Notes: a model not told the origin generated them from the sequence alone. Numbered from the stretch's first letter, positions 18,619 to 28,432 are shown. The stretch is 64,000 bases of DNA from Salipiger bermudensis (GCF_020171625.1 NZ_JAIUZY010000003.1:496001-560000); one strand, 5' to 3'. Program-made: numbers and translations.

Positions 18619-18739
18619 AATCTCTTTCTGTGCCGAAGGGCCTGATGCACGCAGGTCTGCTCGGCGCGGAAAGTGGCCTTTTGGCGGAACGGGGTCAAGC
18701 ACACCCGCGTTGGCCTCGAAATAGGAGGGAGCACGGCGC

Positions 18740-19372
18740 ATGAAACTTCTCGTGATCGGAGCCAGCCGCGGCATCGGTGCGGTGACGGTGGAAACCGCGC
18801 TCGCGCAGGGCCATACGGTCCGCGCACTTGCCCGCAGCGCCGGTGAGATGGCGTTGCAGCCCGGCCTAGAGCCGGTCCCCGGAGACGCCACCGACCCGAC
18901 CTGTGTTGCCGAGGCGGTCGCCGGTGTCGATGCGGTCGCCATGACTCTGGGCCTGCCGCGCAACGGCTCGGTCGTCTGGACCCGGACCAAGCTGTTCTCG
19001 GAGGCCACCGCGGCGCTGCTCCCGGCAATGCAGAAGGCTGGCGTACGCCGCCTGATCGCCGTGACCGGCATCGGCACCGGGGATTCGCGCTCGGCGCTGT
19101 CGTGGACCGAGCGGATGACGCATCAGGCGCTGCTGGGCCGCGCCTATGCCGACAAGGACATTCAGGAAGAGATGATCCGCAGCTCCGATCTCGACTGGAC
19201 GCTGGTGCGCCCAACCATTCTCACCAATGGCGGCGTCGGGCATTACAAGGTGCTGGTCGAGCCCGAGACCTGGCGCATGGGGCTGGTCAGCCGCCGCGCC
19301 GTGGCAGATTTCGTGGTCCGCGCCGCGGGCGCCGACGAGATGATCGGCAAGGCGCCGGTGCTGGTGCGATAA
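18740..19372 (+). CDS. NAD(P)-binding atypical SDR-like protein
   Basis: The protein has 210 residues. LLVIGASRGIGAVTVETALAQGH is a nucleotide-binding Rossmann start; the rest resembles NmrA/BVR-B-like atypical SDRs (LIAVTGIGTGDSR, VRPTILTNG). No YxxxK catalytic pair is seen. Substrate unknown. Confidence 0.82.
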   Translation: MKLLVIGASRGIGAVTVETALAQGHTVRALARSAGEMALQPGLEPVPGDATDPTCVAEAVAGVDAVAMTLGLPRNGSVVWTRTKLFSEATAALLPAMQKAGVRRLIAVTGIGTGDSRSALSWTERMTHQALLGRAYADKDIQEEMIRSSDLDWTLVRPTILTNGGVGHYKVLVEPETWRMGLVSRRAVADFVVRAAGADEMIGKAPVLVR

Positions 19373-19410
19373 CGCTGGCACCGCATTCGTTCCGGGCGCA
19401 AACTGGCGGC

Positions 19411-19740
19411 ATGACTGGCTGGCAGCGACTCACCGAAGCGCAGATCCGCAAGGCGGAGGCCGAGGGCAAGCTCTCCGGCCTCGCTGGCGAGGGTGAACCT
19501 CTTCCCCACCGTCCGGGCGATGCGCTGATCGATGCCGGGGACGCGGCGGGCTATCGCATCATGGCCGAGGCCGGTGCCCTGCCCGAGGAAATCCGCCTCA
19601 AGGCCCGGCTCGACGCCGCCCGCGCCGACTGGCAGGCGGCCACCACCGAGCCAGAGAAGCGGCGGCACATGGGCCGCTTCGCCGATCTGCAGATGCGCTA
19701 CGAGATCGCCCGCGACGCACGGCGCAAGTTCCTGCGCTAG
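19411..19740 (+). CDS. DUF1992/DnaJ-homologue-C28-like small protein
   Basis: The protein has 109 residues. The TEAQIRKAEAEGKLSGLAGEGEPL and GYRIMAEAGALPEEIRLKA segments match the DUF1992 family found in proteobacteria and in eukaryotic DNAJC28. It is soluble, with no known activity. The gene starts 38 bp after the SDR-like gene and precedes a HisC-like gene. Confidence 0.85.
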   Translation: MTGWQRLTEAQIRKAEAEGKLSGLAGEGEPLPHRPGDALIDAGDAAGYRIMAEAGALPEEIRLKARLDAARADWQAATTEPEKRRHMGRFADLQMRYEIARDARRKFLR

Positions 19741-19787
19741 GACGCATCCGCTTGACCGCGAAGCACGGCAGGCCGTAAATCCCCGCC

Positions 19788-20906
19788 ATGACCCACGGAC
19801 CCAGATTTCCCGACCTCATCGCCCGCCTTCCCGCCACCGTGCCCTTCGTCGGACCGGAAGAGCACGAGCGCGCCAGCGGCCACGTCTTCCGCGCCCGCCT
19901 CGGCGCCAACGAGAGCGTCTTCGGCCCCTCGCCCAAGGCCATCGCCGCGCTGCAGGCCGCTGATCGGGAGATCTGGAAATACGCCGACCCCAGCCATTTC
20001 GAGCTGAAGACGGAGCTGTCGAAGCGGCTTGGCTGCGGGCACGGGAACATCGTCTTCGGCGAGGGCATCGACGGCTGCCTCGGCTACCTCGTGCGCCTGC
20101 TGGTCGAGCCGGGCGATGCGGTGGTCACCTCGGAGGGCGCCTACCCGACCTTCAACTACCACGTGAACGCCTATGGCGGCGTGTTGCACAAGGTGCCCTA
20201 TCGCGACGACGCCGAGGATATCTCGGCGCTTTTCGCCAAGGCGGCCGAGGTCGATGCCAAGATCGTCTACCTCGCCAATCCCGACAACCCGATGGGCAGC
20301 TGGATCGACGGGGCCACCATCGAGGCGGCGCTCGACGACCTTCCCAAGGGCACGGTCCTGGCGCTCGACGAGGCCTATATCGAGTTCGCCCCCGAGGGCA
20401 CCGCGCCGAAGATCGACCCGGAGGACCCCCGCGTCATCCGTTTCCGCACCTTCTCCAAGGCCTATGGCATGGCGGGCGCGCGGGTGGGCTATGCCTTCGG
20501 CGCCGAGCCGCTGATCAAGGCCTTCGACAAGATCCGCAACCACTTCTCGATGAACCGCTCGGCGCAGCAGGGCGCACTGGCCGCGCTGCTCGATGATGCG
20601 TGGCTCGCCGAGGTGCGGTCGCGCGTGGTCGCGGCCCGCGAGCGCATCGCCGCGATTGCCGACGCCAACGGACTCAGCGCCCTGCCCTCGGCCACCAACT
20701 TCGTGGCGGTCGATTGCGGCCGCGACGGCGACCACGCGCGGGCGGTTCTCGAGGCGCTGGCGCGGCATGGGGTGTTCGTGCGGATGCCCTTCGTGGCGCC
20801 GCAGAATCGCTGCATCCGGATCAGCGCCGGCACCGAGGCCGATCTCGACATTCTGGCCGAGGCCCTGCCCAAGGCGCTGGCAGAGACACGCCAGGCAAAG
20901 GGCTGA
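19788..20906 (+). CDS. PLP-dependent aminotransferase, histidinol-phosphate aminotransferase-like
   Basis: The protein has 372 residues of fold-type I aminotransferase. The PLP-binding lysine is in FRTFSKAYGMAGARVGYA (about residue 225), and the PLP ring/phosphate contacts are in YLANPDNPMGSWI and ALDEAYIEF. It is most similar in motif order to HisC, but the absence of other his genes means the substrate may be another aromatic or imidazole amino acid. Confidence 0.88.
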   Translation: MTHGPRFPDLIARLPATVPFVGPEEHERASGHVFRARLGANESVFGPSPKAIAALQAADREIWKYADPSHFELKTELSKRLGCGHGNIVFGEGIDGCLGYLVRLLVEPGDAVVTSEGAYPTFNYHVNAYGGVLHKVPYRDDAEDISALFAKAAEVDAKIVYLANPDNPMGSWIDGATIEAALDDLPKGTVLALDEAYIEFAPEGTAPKIDPEDPRVIRFRTFSKAYGMAGARVGYAFGAEPLIKAFDKIRNHFSMNRSAQQGALAALLDDAWLAEVRSRVVAARERIAAIADANGLSALPSATNFVAVDCGRDGDHARAVLEALARHGVFVRMPFVAPQNRCIRISAGTEADLDILAEALPKALAETRQAKG

Positions 20907-21024
20907 CGCCCCTCGCGGCAGGAAGTTCGCGGAACCATTACCTTGCGTAAAGGGTTCGATCCCAAAGTTGCGGCGTCACCCGTGTCAGGCGGGTGACCCG
21001 CGACGATTTCTGAGGATCAGCCCC

Positions 21025-21213
21025 ATGGATAACCGCACGCGCCAGTCAGCCCCGGACTACACCTCGCCCGCGCTGCTCTTTTTGTTCATCAACATGCTGT
21101 GGATCTTCGGCGTGATCTGGGTGAACTGGGGTCTCGGCGTGGTGGCGCTGGCGGGGGTGGCGGTGAACCACCTCATCACCCTGCTCGACCGACGGATGAA
21201 CGGCGCGGCCTGA
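21025..21213 (+). CDS. Small two-TM membrane protein
   Basis: The protein has 62 residues: two hydrophobic helices (about 15-34 and 36-52) between short polar ends. A GAGGAT ribosome-binding sequence precedes the ATG, and an 8-bp inverted repeat (GTCACCCG...CGGGTGAC) lies at 20975-20997, upstream. No family identified. Confidence 0.65.
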   Translation: MDNRTRQSAPDYTSPALLFLFINMLWIFGVIWVNWGLGVVALAGVAVNHLITLLDRRMNGAA

Positions 21214-21243
21214 GCCGCGCCTCCTTGCCTGCGATCGACGTGA

Positions 21244-22443
21244 TCAGACGGCGGAGCCGATGACCTCGGCCGCCGCCGCGACGCCGCCGCGACCGTGCGG
21301 AATGCCGACCGCGTGCAGACCCGCCTCGATCACCCCGAGCGCGCCCAGCACCATATGCGCGTTCACGTGCCCCATGTGACCGATGCGGAAAAAGCCGGTA
21401 CCCATCGGGTCGTCCGGCTCGGACATGCCCAGCCCGATCCCGAGCGTCAGCCCCGCCGTCGTGTCGGTCCACTTGCGCAGCTCGGCGCCGTAGGGCGCGC
21501 CCACGCGCAGCGCGGTGACCGCGTGGCTGCGCACCGACGGGTCCTCCACGTTCATCGACAGCGGCCCGTCCGAGCCCCAGACATCCGCCGCCGCCCAGAT
21601 CGCGCGGGCGAGCGTGGCATGGCGCTTCCAGATCGCCTCGATGCCCTCGGCGCGAATGATGTCGAGCGCGGCGCGCAGACCGTAGAGGTGATGCGCGGGC
21701 GCCGTGCCTCCGAAATACTGGTAGAACATCTCGGGGTTGGCGCGTGGCGTCCAGTCCCAGTAGCGGCTCACCCGGGTCATCGCGGCGCGGCGCTCGGCGG
21801 CGCGGTCGTTGAAGAACACGAAGCTCAGCCCCGGGGGCACCATCAGCCCCTTCTGCGAACCCGCCACCATCACGTCGGCGCCCCAGGCGTCCATGCGGAA
21901 TTCATCGCAGGCCAGAGAGGCGATGCAATCGACCATCAACAGCGCCGGGTGGCCGAGATCGTCAAGAACGCGGCGCACCGCCGCCACATCGTTGCGCACC
22001 GCGCTCGCGGTATCGACATGGGTGACCAGCACCGCCTTCAGCGCGTGCCCGGTGTCGGCCTCGAGCGCCTCGGCCACGCGCGCCGGGTCGAGCGGCGTCT
22101 TGCGGCCGAAATCGATGATCTGCGGCTCGACCCCCAGCCCCTGCGCCATGTCGGCCCAGCCATGGCCGAAGCGCCCGGTGGCGGGCACCAGCACCTTGTC
22201 GCCCTCGGCCAGCACGTTCGACAGCGCGGCCTCCCAAGCGCCGTGGCCGTTGGAGATATAGATCGCCACATGGCCCTCGGTCTGCGCCACGTAGCGCAGG
22301 TCGGGGATCATCCCCGCCACCATGTCGACAAGCTCGCCCTCGTAGATGTTGGGCGAGGCGCGGTGCATCGCCCGCAGCACGGCATCGGGCATGACCGACG
22401 GCCCGGGAATGGCCAGATACGGGCGACCGTGGGCAAGTGACAT
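21244..22443 (-). CDS. Class V aminotransferase, alanine/serine-glyoxylate type
   Basis: The protein is 399 residues from the ATG at 22443. PLP-lysine motif GSQKGLMVPPGLSF and the phosphate-binding IPGPSVMPDAVLRAM N-terminus match alanine/serine-glyoxylate aminotransferases. FFRIGHMGHVNAHMVLGALGVIE is a C-terminal family block. The family uses glyoxylate as amino acceptor. It is divergent from the 22586 phosphatase. Confidence 0.9.
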   Translation of the reverse strand: MSLAHGRPYLAIPGPSVMPDAVLRAMHRASPNIYEGELVDMVAGMIPDLRYVAQTEGHVAIYISNGHGAWEAALSNVLAEGDKVLVPATGRFGHGWADMAQGLGVEPQIIDFGRKTPLDPARVAEALEADTGHALKAVLVTHVDTASAVRNDVAAVRRVLDDLGHPALLMVDCIASLACDEFRMDAWGADVMVAGSQKGLMVPPGLSFVFFNDRAAERRAAMTRVSRYWDWTPRANPEMFYQYFGGTAPAHHLYGLRAALDIIRAEGIEAIWKRHATLARAIWAAADVWGSDGPLSMNVEDPSVRSHAVTALRVGAPYGAELRKWTDTTAGLTLGIGLGMSEPDDPMGTGFFRIGHMGHVNAHMVLGALGVIEAGLHAVGIPHGRGGVAAAAEVIGSAV

Positions 22444-22585
22444 GGGTTTTCTCCGTGAAAGTCCCCCTTGAAATTCCGGGGTCTGCGCCAACCTAAGCAT
22501 GGGCGCGGCGGCGTCAATCCGCCCCGCCGCTTGCCACGCGCGCCCAAGGCCACTAAACCGCCGAAAGGCCATCGGGACGTCATTC

Positions 22586-23281
22586 ATGCTCTCAAAGCTC
22601 TGGGGAAAGATCGAACACCGCGAGCGGCGCATACGCCGGTCGTTCGGCAAGGATATCTCGACCCCGGCGGCACGGGCCTTGTCGCAGTTCCATTACAACC
22701 TCTTCGATCACGCCTGGCTGCGCACGGTCTGGACCAATTTCTGGCAGATCGCGCCCGGCGTCTGGCGCTCGAACCACCCGACCCACCGGCGCTTCGAGAA
22801 ATACGCCAGAATGGGCATCAAGACGGTGATCACGCTGCGCGGCGAAGAGAAGTTCTCTCACTACCTCTTTGAAAAGGAGAGCTGCGCGAAGCTCGGGCTC
22901 ACCCTGGAGCACGCCAAGCTCTGGGCCCGCTCCGCGCCCAAGCGCGAGCGCATCCTCACCCTGATCGACACCCTGCGCGATGCCGAACGCCCGATGATGT
23001 TCCACTGCAAGTCGGGCGCCGACCGCGCGGGCTTCGCCTCGGCGGTGTACCTGATGGTGTTCGAGGGCGTCCCGGTCGAGGTCGCCCGCAAGCAGCTCGG
23101 GCTGAAATACATCCATCTCGAGTTCACCCGCACCGGGGTTCAGGGCTACATTCTCGATGTCTATGCCGCGCGCAATCGCCGTGCGCCGATCCCGTTCGAG
23201 GACTGGGTCCGGACCGAATACGACGGCAAGGCCGTTCAGGCCGGGTTCGACGCCAAGCGGCCGCCGGAAGAGCTGGCGTGA
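22586..23281 (+). CDS. Tyrosine/dual-specificity phosphatase-like protein
   Basis: The protein has 231 residues. The P-loop HCKSGADRAGFAS (CX5R) is at about residue 140. The N-terminal half contains APGVWRSNHPTHRRFEKYAR, seen in DSP-like phosphatases. The stop overlaps the GTG start of the ABC exporter gene by 4 bp (GTGA), tying it to a lipid/drug export unit. Confidence 0.87.
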   Translation: MLSKLWGKIEHRERRIRRSFGKDISTPAARALSQFHYNLFDHAWLRTVWTNFWQIAPGVWRSNHPTHRRFEKYARMGIKTVITLRGEEKFSHYLFEKESCAKLGLTLEHAKLWARSAPKRERILTLIDTLRDAERPMMFHCKSGADRAGFASAVYLMVFEGVPVEVARKQLGLKYIHLEFTRTGVQGYILDVYAARNRRAPIPFEDWVRTEYDGKAVQAGFDAKRPPEELA

Positions 23282-25026
23282 GCGGGCCGAACCACAATTC
23301 GCGCTACCTGTTCATCTGGCTGTGGCGCAACTACCTCTGGCAGCACCGCTGGCTGCTGATGGTCGCGCTTGCCTTCATGAGCGTCGAAGGCGCCATGTTC
23401 GGCGTGCTCAGCTACATGATGAAGCCGATGTTCGACACTGTCTTCGTCGGGGGCAACGGGGACGCGATCTGGTGGGTCGGGCTGGTGATCTTCGGCAGCT
23501 TCCTCGTGCGTGCGGTGGCGAGCGTGGTCCAGAAGGTGCTGATGTCGCAGATCTCGCAGGTCACCGTGGGCGATATCCGCAACGACCTTGTCGGCCATCT
23601 GATGACCCTCGACGGCGCCTTCCACCAGTCCTACGGGCCGGGCTACCTGATGCAGCGCATCGAAGGCGATGTCGGCAGCATTGCCAAGGTCTGGAAGATC
23701 ATCATCTCCGGCGCCGGGCGCGATGTGATCTCGCTGTTCTCGCTCTTCGGCGTGGCGCTTGCGATCGACTGGCGCTGGACTCTCGTCGCACTGGTGGGCG
23801 CGCCGCTGATGGTGCTGCCCTCGACCTTCGCGCAACGCTACGTGCGCAAGAACGCCCGCAAGGCGCGCGACATCTCGGCCGGCCTGTCGACCCGCCTGAA
23901 CGAGATTTTCCACGGCATCGTGCCGGTCAAGCTCAACCGGCTCGAAGACTATCAGGCCGGGCGCTACGCAAATCTCACCAAGAAGCGCATCCGCACCGAG
24001 GTCAGATCCTCGTTCGGCGGCGCCGCGATTCCGGCGCTGATCGACATCATGGCCGGCATCGGCTTCATCGGCGTGCTGTTCTACGGCGGCCGCGAGATCA
24101 TCGCGGGCGAAAAGACCGTCGGCGATTTCATGGCGTTCTTCACCGCCATCGCGCTGGCCTTCGAGCCGCTGCGCCGGCTGGGCGCGGTGAGCGGCACCTG
24201 GCAGATCGCCGCCGCCTCGATCGAGCGCCTGAAGGAGCTGATGGAAATGGTGCCCGCGCTGCGCGACCCCGCCGCGCCGAAAGCCGCACCGGAGGGCGTG
24301 CCGGGCATCGTGCTCGAGGACGTGCACCTCTCCTACGGCGACGCGCCCGTGCTGCGTGGCACGAGCTTTACCGCCGAGGCCGGCAAGACCACCGCGCTGG
24401 TGGGCGCGTCGGGCGCCGGCAAATCGACGATCTTCAACGTGCTGACCCGGCTGGTCGATCCGGCCAGCGGGCGGGTCGAGATCGGCGGCACCCAGGTCTC
24501 GGACATGAAGCTTGCCGAGCTGCGCAGCCTGTTCTCGGTGGTCAGCCAGGAAGCCCTGCTGTTCGACGAGTCGCTGCGCGAGAACATCCTGCTCGGCCGC
24601 GGCGACATCTCGGACGCGCGCCTGCAGGAGGTGCTCGAGGCCGCGCACGTGGCCGATTTCCTGCCCCGCCTCGAGGGCGGGCTCAACGCACAGGTCGGGC
24701 CGCGCGGATCGTCGCTCTCGGGTGGCCAGCGCCAGCGCGTGGCCATCGCCCGCGCGATCCTGCGCGACACGCCCATCCTGCTGCTCGACGAGGCCACGTC
24801 GGCCCTCGACGTGCAGTCCGAAGCGGTCGTTCAGAAGGCGCTCGATGCGCTTGCGAAGGGCCGCACCACGCTGGTCATCGCGCACCGGCTTTCGACCGTG
24901 CGCCATGCCGACAAGATCGTCGTCATGGATCAGGGCCGGGTGGTCGAGCAAGGCACCCATGACGAGCTGCTGGCGCGCGGCGGCACCTTCGCACGGCTGC
25001 ACGCGCTGCAGTTTTCCGAAACCTGA
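23278..25026 (+). CDS. ABC exporter, MsbA-like permease/ATPase fusion
   Basis: The protein is 582 residues starting at a GTG that overlaps the previous stop. Six membrane helices (about 15-305) precede an ATPase domain: Walker A GASGAGKST (about 379), signature LSGGQRQR, and Walker B LLLDEATSALD. Heterogeneous exporters of this group flip lipids or drugs; MsbA proper is one possibility. Coupling to a phosphatase gene is unusual and unexplained. Confidence 0.9.
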   Translation: MSGPNHNSRYLFIWLWRNYLWQHRWLLMVALAFMSVEGAMFGVLSYMMKPMFDTVFVGGNGDAIWWVGLVIFGSFLVRAVASVVQKVLMSQISQVTVGDIRNDLVGHLMTLDGAFHQSYGPGYLMQRIEGDVGSIAKVWKIIISGAGRDVISLFSLFGVALAIDWRWTLVALVGAPLMVLPSTFAQRYVRKNARKARDISAGLSTRLNEIFHGIVPVKLNRLEDYQAGRYANLTKKRIRTEVRSSFGGAAIPALIDIMAGIGFIGVLFYGGREIIAGEKTVGDFMAFFTAIALAFEPLRRLGAVSGTWQIAAASIERLKELMEMVPALRDPAAPKAAPEGVPGIVLEDVHLSYGDAPVLRGTSFTAEAGKTTALVGASGAGKSTIFNVLTRLVDPASGRVEIGGTQVSDMKLAELRSLFSVVSQEALLFDESLRENILLGRGDISDARLQEVLEAAHVADFLPRLEGGLNAQVGPRGSSLSGGQRQRVAIARAILRDTPILLLDEATSALDVQSEAVVQKALDALAKGRTTLVIAHRLSTVRHADKIVVMDQGRVVEQGTHDELLARGGTFARLHALQFSET

Positions 25027-25105
25027 GCCCTCTCCCCCTCGCACCCGCCGCCCAGGCATCCTAGATTGCGTCCAGACGACACGACGGACCGATCGGGAGA
25101 GTACG

Positions 25106-25840
25106 ATGACGAGCGAACGCAAGGTGCTGCGGGTGAGCGGCCCAGAGGCGGAGCAATTCCTGCAGGGGCTGGTGACCAATGACGTGGCCCGCCTGAAGGA
25201 CGGGCTGGTCTACGCCGCCATGCTGACCCCGCAGGGCAAATACCGCGCCGATTTCTTCCTCGTGCCCAAGGGCGAGGACATCCTGATCGATGTGGATGCG
25301 GCGCTGGCGCCGGACCTCCAGAAAATGCTGACCATGTACAAGCTGCGCTCCAAGGTCGAGGTCTCCGAAACCGACATCACCGTGACCCGCGGCACCGGCC
25401 CCGAGCCGGAGGGCGCCTTCGTCGATCCGCGCGACCCGCGCATGGGCTGGCGCGGTTATGACGGCCAGACCGGGGAAGACGCCGACTGGGATGCGCTGCG
25501 CGTCGCCGCCTGCGTGCCCGAGAGCGGTATCGAGCTGACGCCCGACACCTTCATCCTCGAAGCGGGGTTCGAGCGCCTGAACGGCGTGGATTTCCGCAAG
25601 GGCTGCTATGTCGGGCAGGAAGTCACCGCGCGGATGAAGCACAAGACCGAGCTGCGCAAGGGGCTCGCGCAGGTCGAGGTGTCCGGCAGCGCGCCAGTCG
25701 GTAGCGACATCCTCGCCGGCGAGAAGGCCGCGGGCACGCTCTACACCCAGGCAGAGGGCCACGGCATCGCCTACCTGCGCTTCGACCGAGCTAAGGGCGA
25801 GATGACGGCCGAGGGCGCAACGGTGCGCTACACGCCGTGA
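25106..25840 (+). CDS. ygfZ: Folate-binding protein, YgfZ/GcvT-like
   Basis: The protein is 244 residues from the ATG at 25106. The KGCYVGQEVTARM signature is characteristic of YgfZ (cysteine in KGCYxGQE). It is a tetrahydrofolate-binding helper for iron-sulfur enzyme maturation. The stop overlaps the following gene by 4 bp. Confidence 0.93.
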   Translation: MTSERKVLRVSGPEAEQFLQGLVTNDVARLKDGLVYAAMLTPQGKYRADFFLVPKGEDILIDVDAALAPDLQKMLTMYKLRSKVEVSETDITVTRGTGPEPEGAFVDPRDPRMGWRGYDGQTGEDADWDALRVAACVPESGIELTPDTFILEAGFERLNGVDFRKGCYVGQEVTARMKHKTELRKGLAQVEVSGSAPVGSDILAGEKAAGTLYTQAEGHGIAYLRFDRAKGEMTAEGATVRYTP

Positions 25841-26634
25841 CGCTCGCGGCGCTCGAGCCGGTCTTCGGGGCCGAGGTCACGTCGGCGCAGCCCCTGCATG
25901 GCGGCGACCTTTCGGAGGTGCTGAAGGTCACGCTGAGCGACGGTCGGGTGATGGCGGTCAAGCGCGGCGTGCGGGTCGATACCGAGGCCCGGATGCTTGC
26001 CGCCATGGCCACTGCCGGCGCCCCGGTGCCCGGGGTGCTGCATCAGGCCGGAGACCTGCTCTGCCTCGAATGGCTCGAGGAGTCGCAGGCCTCTGCGCGC
26101 GGCTGGGAGGCGCTCGGCGCCGGGCTGGTGGCACTGCACGAACATTGCGGCACCGGCTATGGCTGGCCCGAGCCCTACGCCTTCGGGCCGCTCCCGATCG
26201 AAAACGGCGCGGCGCAGAGCTGGCCTGGCTTCTGGGCCGAGCATCGCCTGCTGCCGTTCCTGCCGCACCTTCCCGCTGATCTGGCCCACAGGGTCGAAGC
26301 GCTCGCCGCAGCGCTGCCCGAGCGTCTGCCCGCATCCCCGCCCCCTGCCCTGCTGCATGGCGACCTCTGGACCGGCAACGCGCTCTTCGGGCGCGACACC
26401 GCGTGGATGATCGATCCCGCCTGCTATCACGGTGACGGCGAGGTCGACCTCGCCATGCTGGAACTGTTCGGCACCCCGCCAGACGCCTTCTGGGCGGGCT
26501 ACGGCGGCACCGAGCCGGGCCGGGCCGAGCGCCGCCCCATCTACCAGCTTTTTCCAGCGCTCGTGCATCTGCGGCTCTTCGGGGCGAATTACCGCGGCAT
26601 GGTCAGCGGCCTGCTCGACGCCTCCGGGGTCTGA
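25837..26634 (+). CDS. Fructosamine kinase family protein
   Basis: The protein has 265 residues and a GTG start overlapping ygfZ. The phosphotransferase loop is LLHGDLWTGNALF (catalytic Asp in HGDLWxxN), and IDPACYHGDGEVDLAMLELFG is the metal-binding part. The family phosphorylates fructosamines for deglycation. Confidence 0.9.
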   Translation: MTLAALEPVFGAEVTSAQPLHGGDLSEVLKVTLSDGRVMAVKRGVRVDTEARMLAAMATAGAPVPGVLHQAGDLLCLEWLEESQASARGWEALGAGLVALHEHCGTGYGWPEPYAFGPLPIENGAAQSWPGFWAEHRLLPFLPHLPADLAHRVEALAAALPERLPASPPPALLHGDLWTGNALFGRDTAWMIDPACYHGDGEVDLAMLELFGTPPDAFWAGYGGTEPGRAERRPIYQLFPALVHLRLFGANYRGMVSGLLDASGV

Positions 26635-26648
26635 GCCCGCCGCCTCGC

Positions 26649-27116
26649 TCAGAACAGGCGCTTTTCATAGACCTCCACCGCCCGCGCCGCACCGGCGCGC
26701 TGCATGAGCCCGCGTGACGCCCCGTTGAAGCTGTGAACATGGGCCACCCAGCTCTCGCAGCCGCGCGCGGTGATCTCGGCCTCGAAGCCCGCCACCAAGC
26801 GACGCGCGATGCCCCGCCGCCGCCAGGACGGCGCCACCGCGATGTGATCGAGCACCGCGAGGCAGCGCGGGCGCTCCACCGCACTCTCGGGGACCTCGCG
26901 CAGCCGCCAGAGCAGGTAGCCGCGCACCACGCCCTCGGCCCGGTAGACCAACGCCTCTGCGCCGGCCTCGAGGTCCTGCGCCAGCATCCCGGCCAGCGTG
27001 GCATCGTCCGCCTCGGCGTGGAACCGGTGCGGCACCCGCTGCACATGCAGGGCGTTCAGCCCGCGCAGCAGGCTGGCCACCTGTGGCAGATCCGATTGGA
27101 GAAAGTGATCGATCAT
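26649..27116 (-). CDS. GNAT family N-acetyltransferase
   Basis: The start was set at 27116, where a strong AGGAGG sits 8 bp upstream. The GNAT acetyl-CoA loop is LDHIAVAPSWRRRGIARRLV (R/Q-x-x-G-x-A), and the C-terminus LMQRAGA is typical. It follows efp with a terminator hairpin that embeds the ribosome-binding site. Substrate unknown. Confidence 0.85.
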   Translation of the reverse strand: MIDHFLQSDLPQVASLLRGLNALHVQRVPHRFHAEADDATLAGMLAQDLEAGAEALVYRAEGVVRGYLLWRLREVPESAVERPRCLAVLDHIAVAPSWRRRGIARRLVAGFEAEITARGCESWVAHVHSFNGASRGLMQRAGAARAVEVYEKRLF

Positions 27117-27119
27117 GAA

Positions 27120-27152
27120 AAAGGCCTCCTGGGCTTTGCGCCGGAGGCCTTT
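27120..27152 (-). terminator. Terminator after efp overlapping GNAT ribosome-binding site
   Basis: A perfect 10-bp stem (AAAGGCCTCC / GGAGGCCTTT) with a 13-nt loop is followed on the minus strand by TTTTTC. The AGGAGG of its 3' arm is the apparent Shine-Dalgarno of the GNAT gene. Confidence 0.85.
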
Positions 27153-27211
27153 GGTCATCTCGTCATGTCTGCCCCCGGATCGCACGGGGACAAGAGTGGT
27201 CGGCGCGCGGG

Positions 27212-27775
27212 TTATGCGCGTTCCGAATACTCCATGGTTTCGGTGTTCACGACGATGTCCTCGTCCTGCCCCACGAAGGGCGGAACCGAGATGCGCACGC
27301 CGTTGTCGAGCACCGCGGGCTTGAAGCTGTTGGCGGCCGTCTGGCCCTTCACCACCGGCTCGGTCTCGGCGATCTTGCAGATCACCTTCTGCGGCAGGGT
27401 CGCGTTGAGCGCCTCGGCATCGTAGAATTCGACCACGATGGTCATGCCGTCCTGCAGGAACGGGCGCCGGTCGCCGAGGATGTCGGCGGGAAGCTGGACC
27501 TGGTCGTAGCTTTCGGTGTCCATGAAGATCAACATGCCGTCATCCTCGTAGAGGAACTGCATGTCGCGCTGCTCGAGGCGCACGCGCTCGACCTTGTCGG
27601 CGGAGCGGAAGCGCTCGTTCAGCTTGGAGCCGTTGCGCAGGTTCTTCATCTCAACCTGTGCAAAGGCACCGCCCTTGCCGGGCTTCACGTGGTCGACCTT
27701 CACCGCGGCCCACAGGCCGTCATTGTGCTCGAGCACGTTGCCGGGGCGGATTTCGTTACCGTTGATCTTGGGCAT
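27212..27775 (-). CDS. efp: Elongation factor P
   Basis: The protein has 187 residues: KOW-like N-terminal domain followed by two OB folds. The beta3-beta4 loop that carries the post-translationally modified residue reads [11 protein letters not shown], with lysine at the tip (about residue 33). The C-terminal block [12 protein letters not shown] is the EF-P signature. It relieves ribosome stalling at polyproline. Confidence 0.97.
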   Translation of the reverse strand: MPKINGNEIRPGNVLEHNDGLWAAVKVDHVKPGKGGAFAQVEMKNLRNGSKLNERFRSADKVERVRLEQRDMQFLYEDDGMLIFMDTESYDQVQLPADILGDRRPFLQDGMTIVVEFYDAEALNATLPQKVICKIAETEPVVKGQTAANSFKPAVLDNGVRISVPPFVGQDEDIVVNTETMEYSERA

Positions 27776-27992
27776 AAGGAGCGAAACCTCGCCAAAAGGT
27801 TGATGATTGTCTGGCCGGTCCTATATCTGGCCAGTCCTGCCCATGCAAGACAGCGAATATCGTGTGCGTAAGAATTGAGCAATGTTGTGAGCGCATGTCA
27901 GCCATGCGTATGTGGTGTATCCGAATCGAACGGAATGGTCCATAACGCCACACACGCCGGAAAAGACAAGAGCAATAATCAAAGGTCGAAAT

Positions 27993-28322
27993 ATGAAAGA
28001 TTTCGTGGATAGCACAGCCTTCAACGCCGAACAGGGCAACCGGGCACGCAAGCTCTTTGCTGCCGTGGTTCTGGCTGCGCTCGACGACGCGATCGCCGAC
28101 GACAAGAAATACGGCAATGGCCCCGAGCAGATCGCCCGCTGGGCGCGGTCGCGCGACGGCCGTGAAGTTCTGAGCTGTGCCGGCATCGATCCGAACGAAC
28201 GTGTCGTTCAGGGCCTGATGGAATTTGTCGGCAAGGGAATCCGTACCTCTGTCGCGCTGTCGCGCGAAGAGAGCGAACGCCGCAACGCCGCAGCCGCGGC
28301 GGATCGCGCCGAGGCCGCCTGA
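27993..28322 (+). CDS. Small conserved Rhodobacterales protein (DUF6280-type)
   Basis: The protein has 109 residues, highly acidic and Ala-rich, and soluble. I recognise the AFNAEQGNRARKLFAAVVLAAL start and the WARSRDGREVLSCAGIDPNERVV core from Rhodobacterales genomes. No function known. A strong terminator follows it. Confidence 0.8.
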   Translation: MKDFVDSTAFNAEQGNRARKLFAAVVLAALDDAIADDKKYGNGPEQIARWARSRDGREVLSCAGIDPNERVVQGLMEFVGKGIRTSVALSREESERRNAAAAADRAEAA

Positions 28323-28350
28323 TACTACCCAGACGATCGGCACGTTGAAC

Positions 28351-28388
28351 GAAAGGCGCTCCCTGCAAGGGGAGCGCCTTTCGGTTTT
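28351..28388 (+). terminator. Bidirectional terminator between convergent genes
   Basis: A 12-bp perfect stem (GAAAGGCGCTCC / GGAGCGCCTTTC), 8-nt loop, then GGTTTT on the plus strand. It lies between the DUF6280-type gene and the convergent popZ-like gene. Confidence 0.85.
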
Positions 28389-28432
28389 ACAGCCATGTTT
28401 TCGTGGCAGTCAGCCCGCCGCGCAGAGCATTC

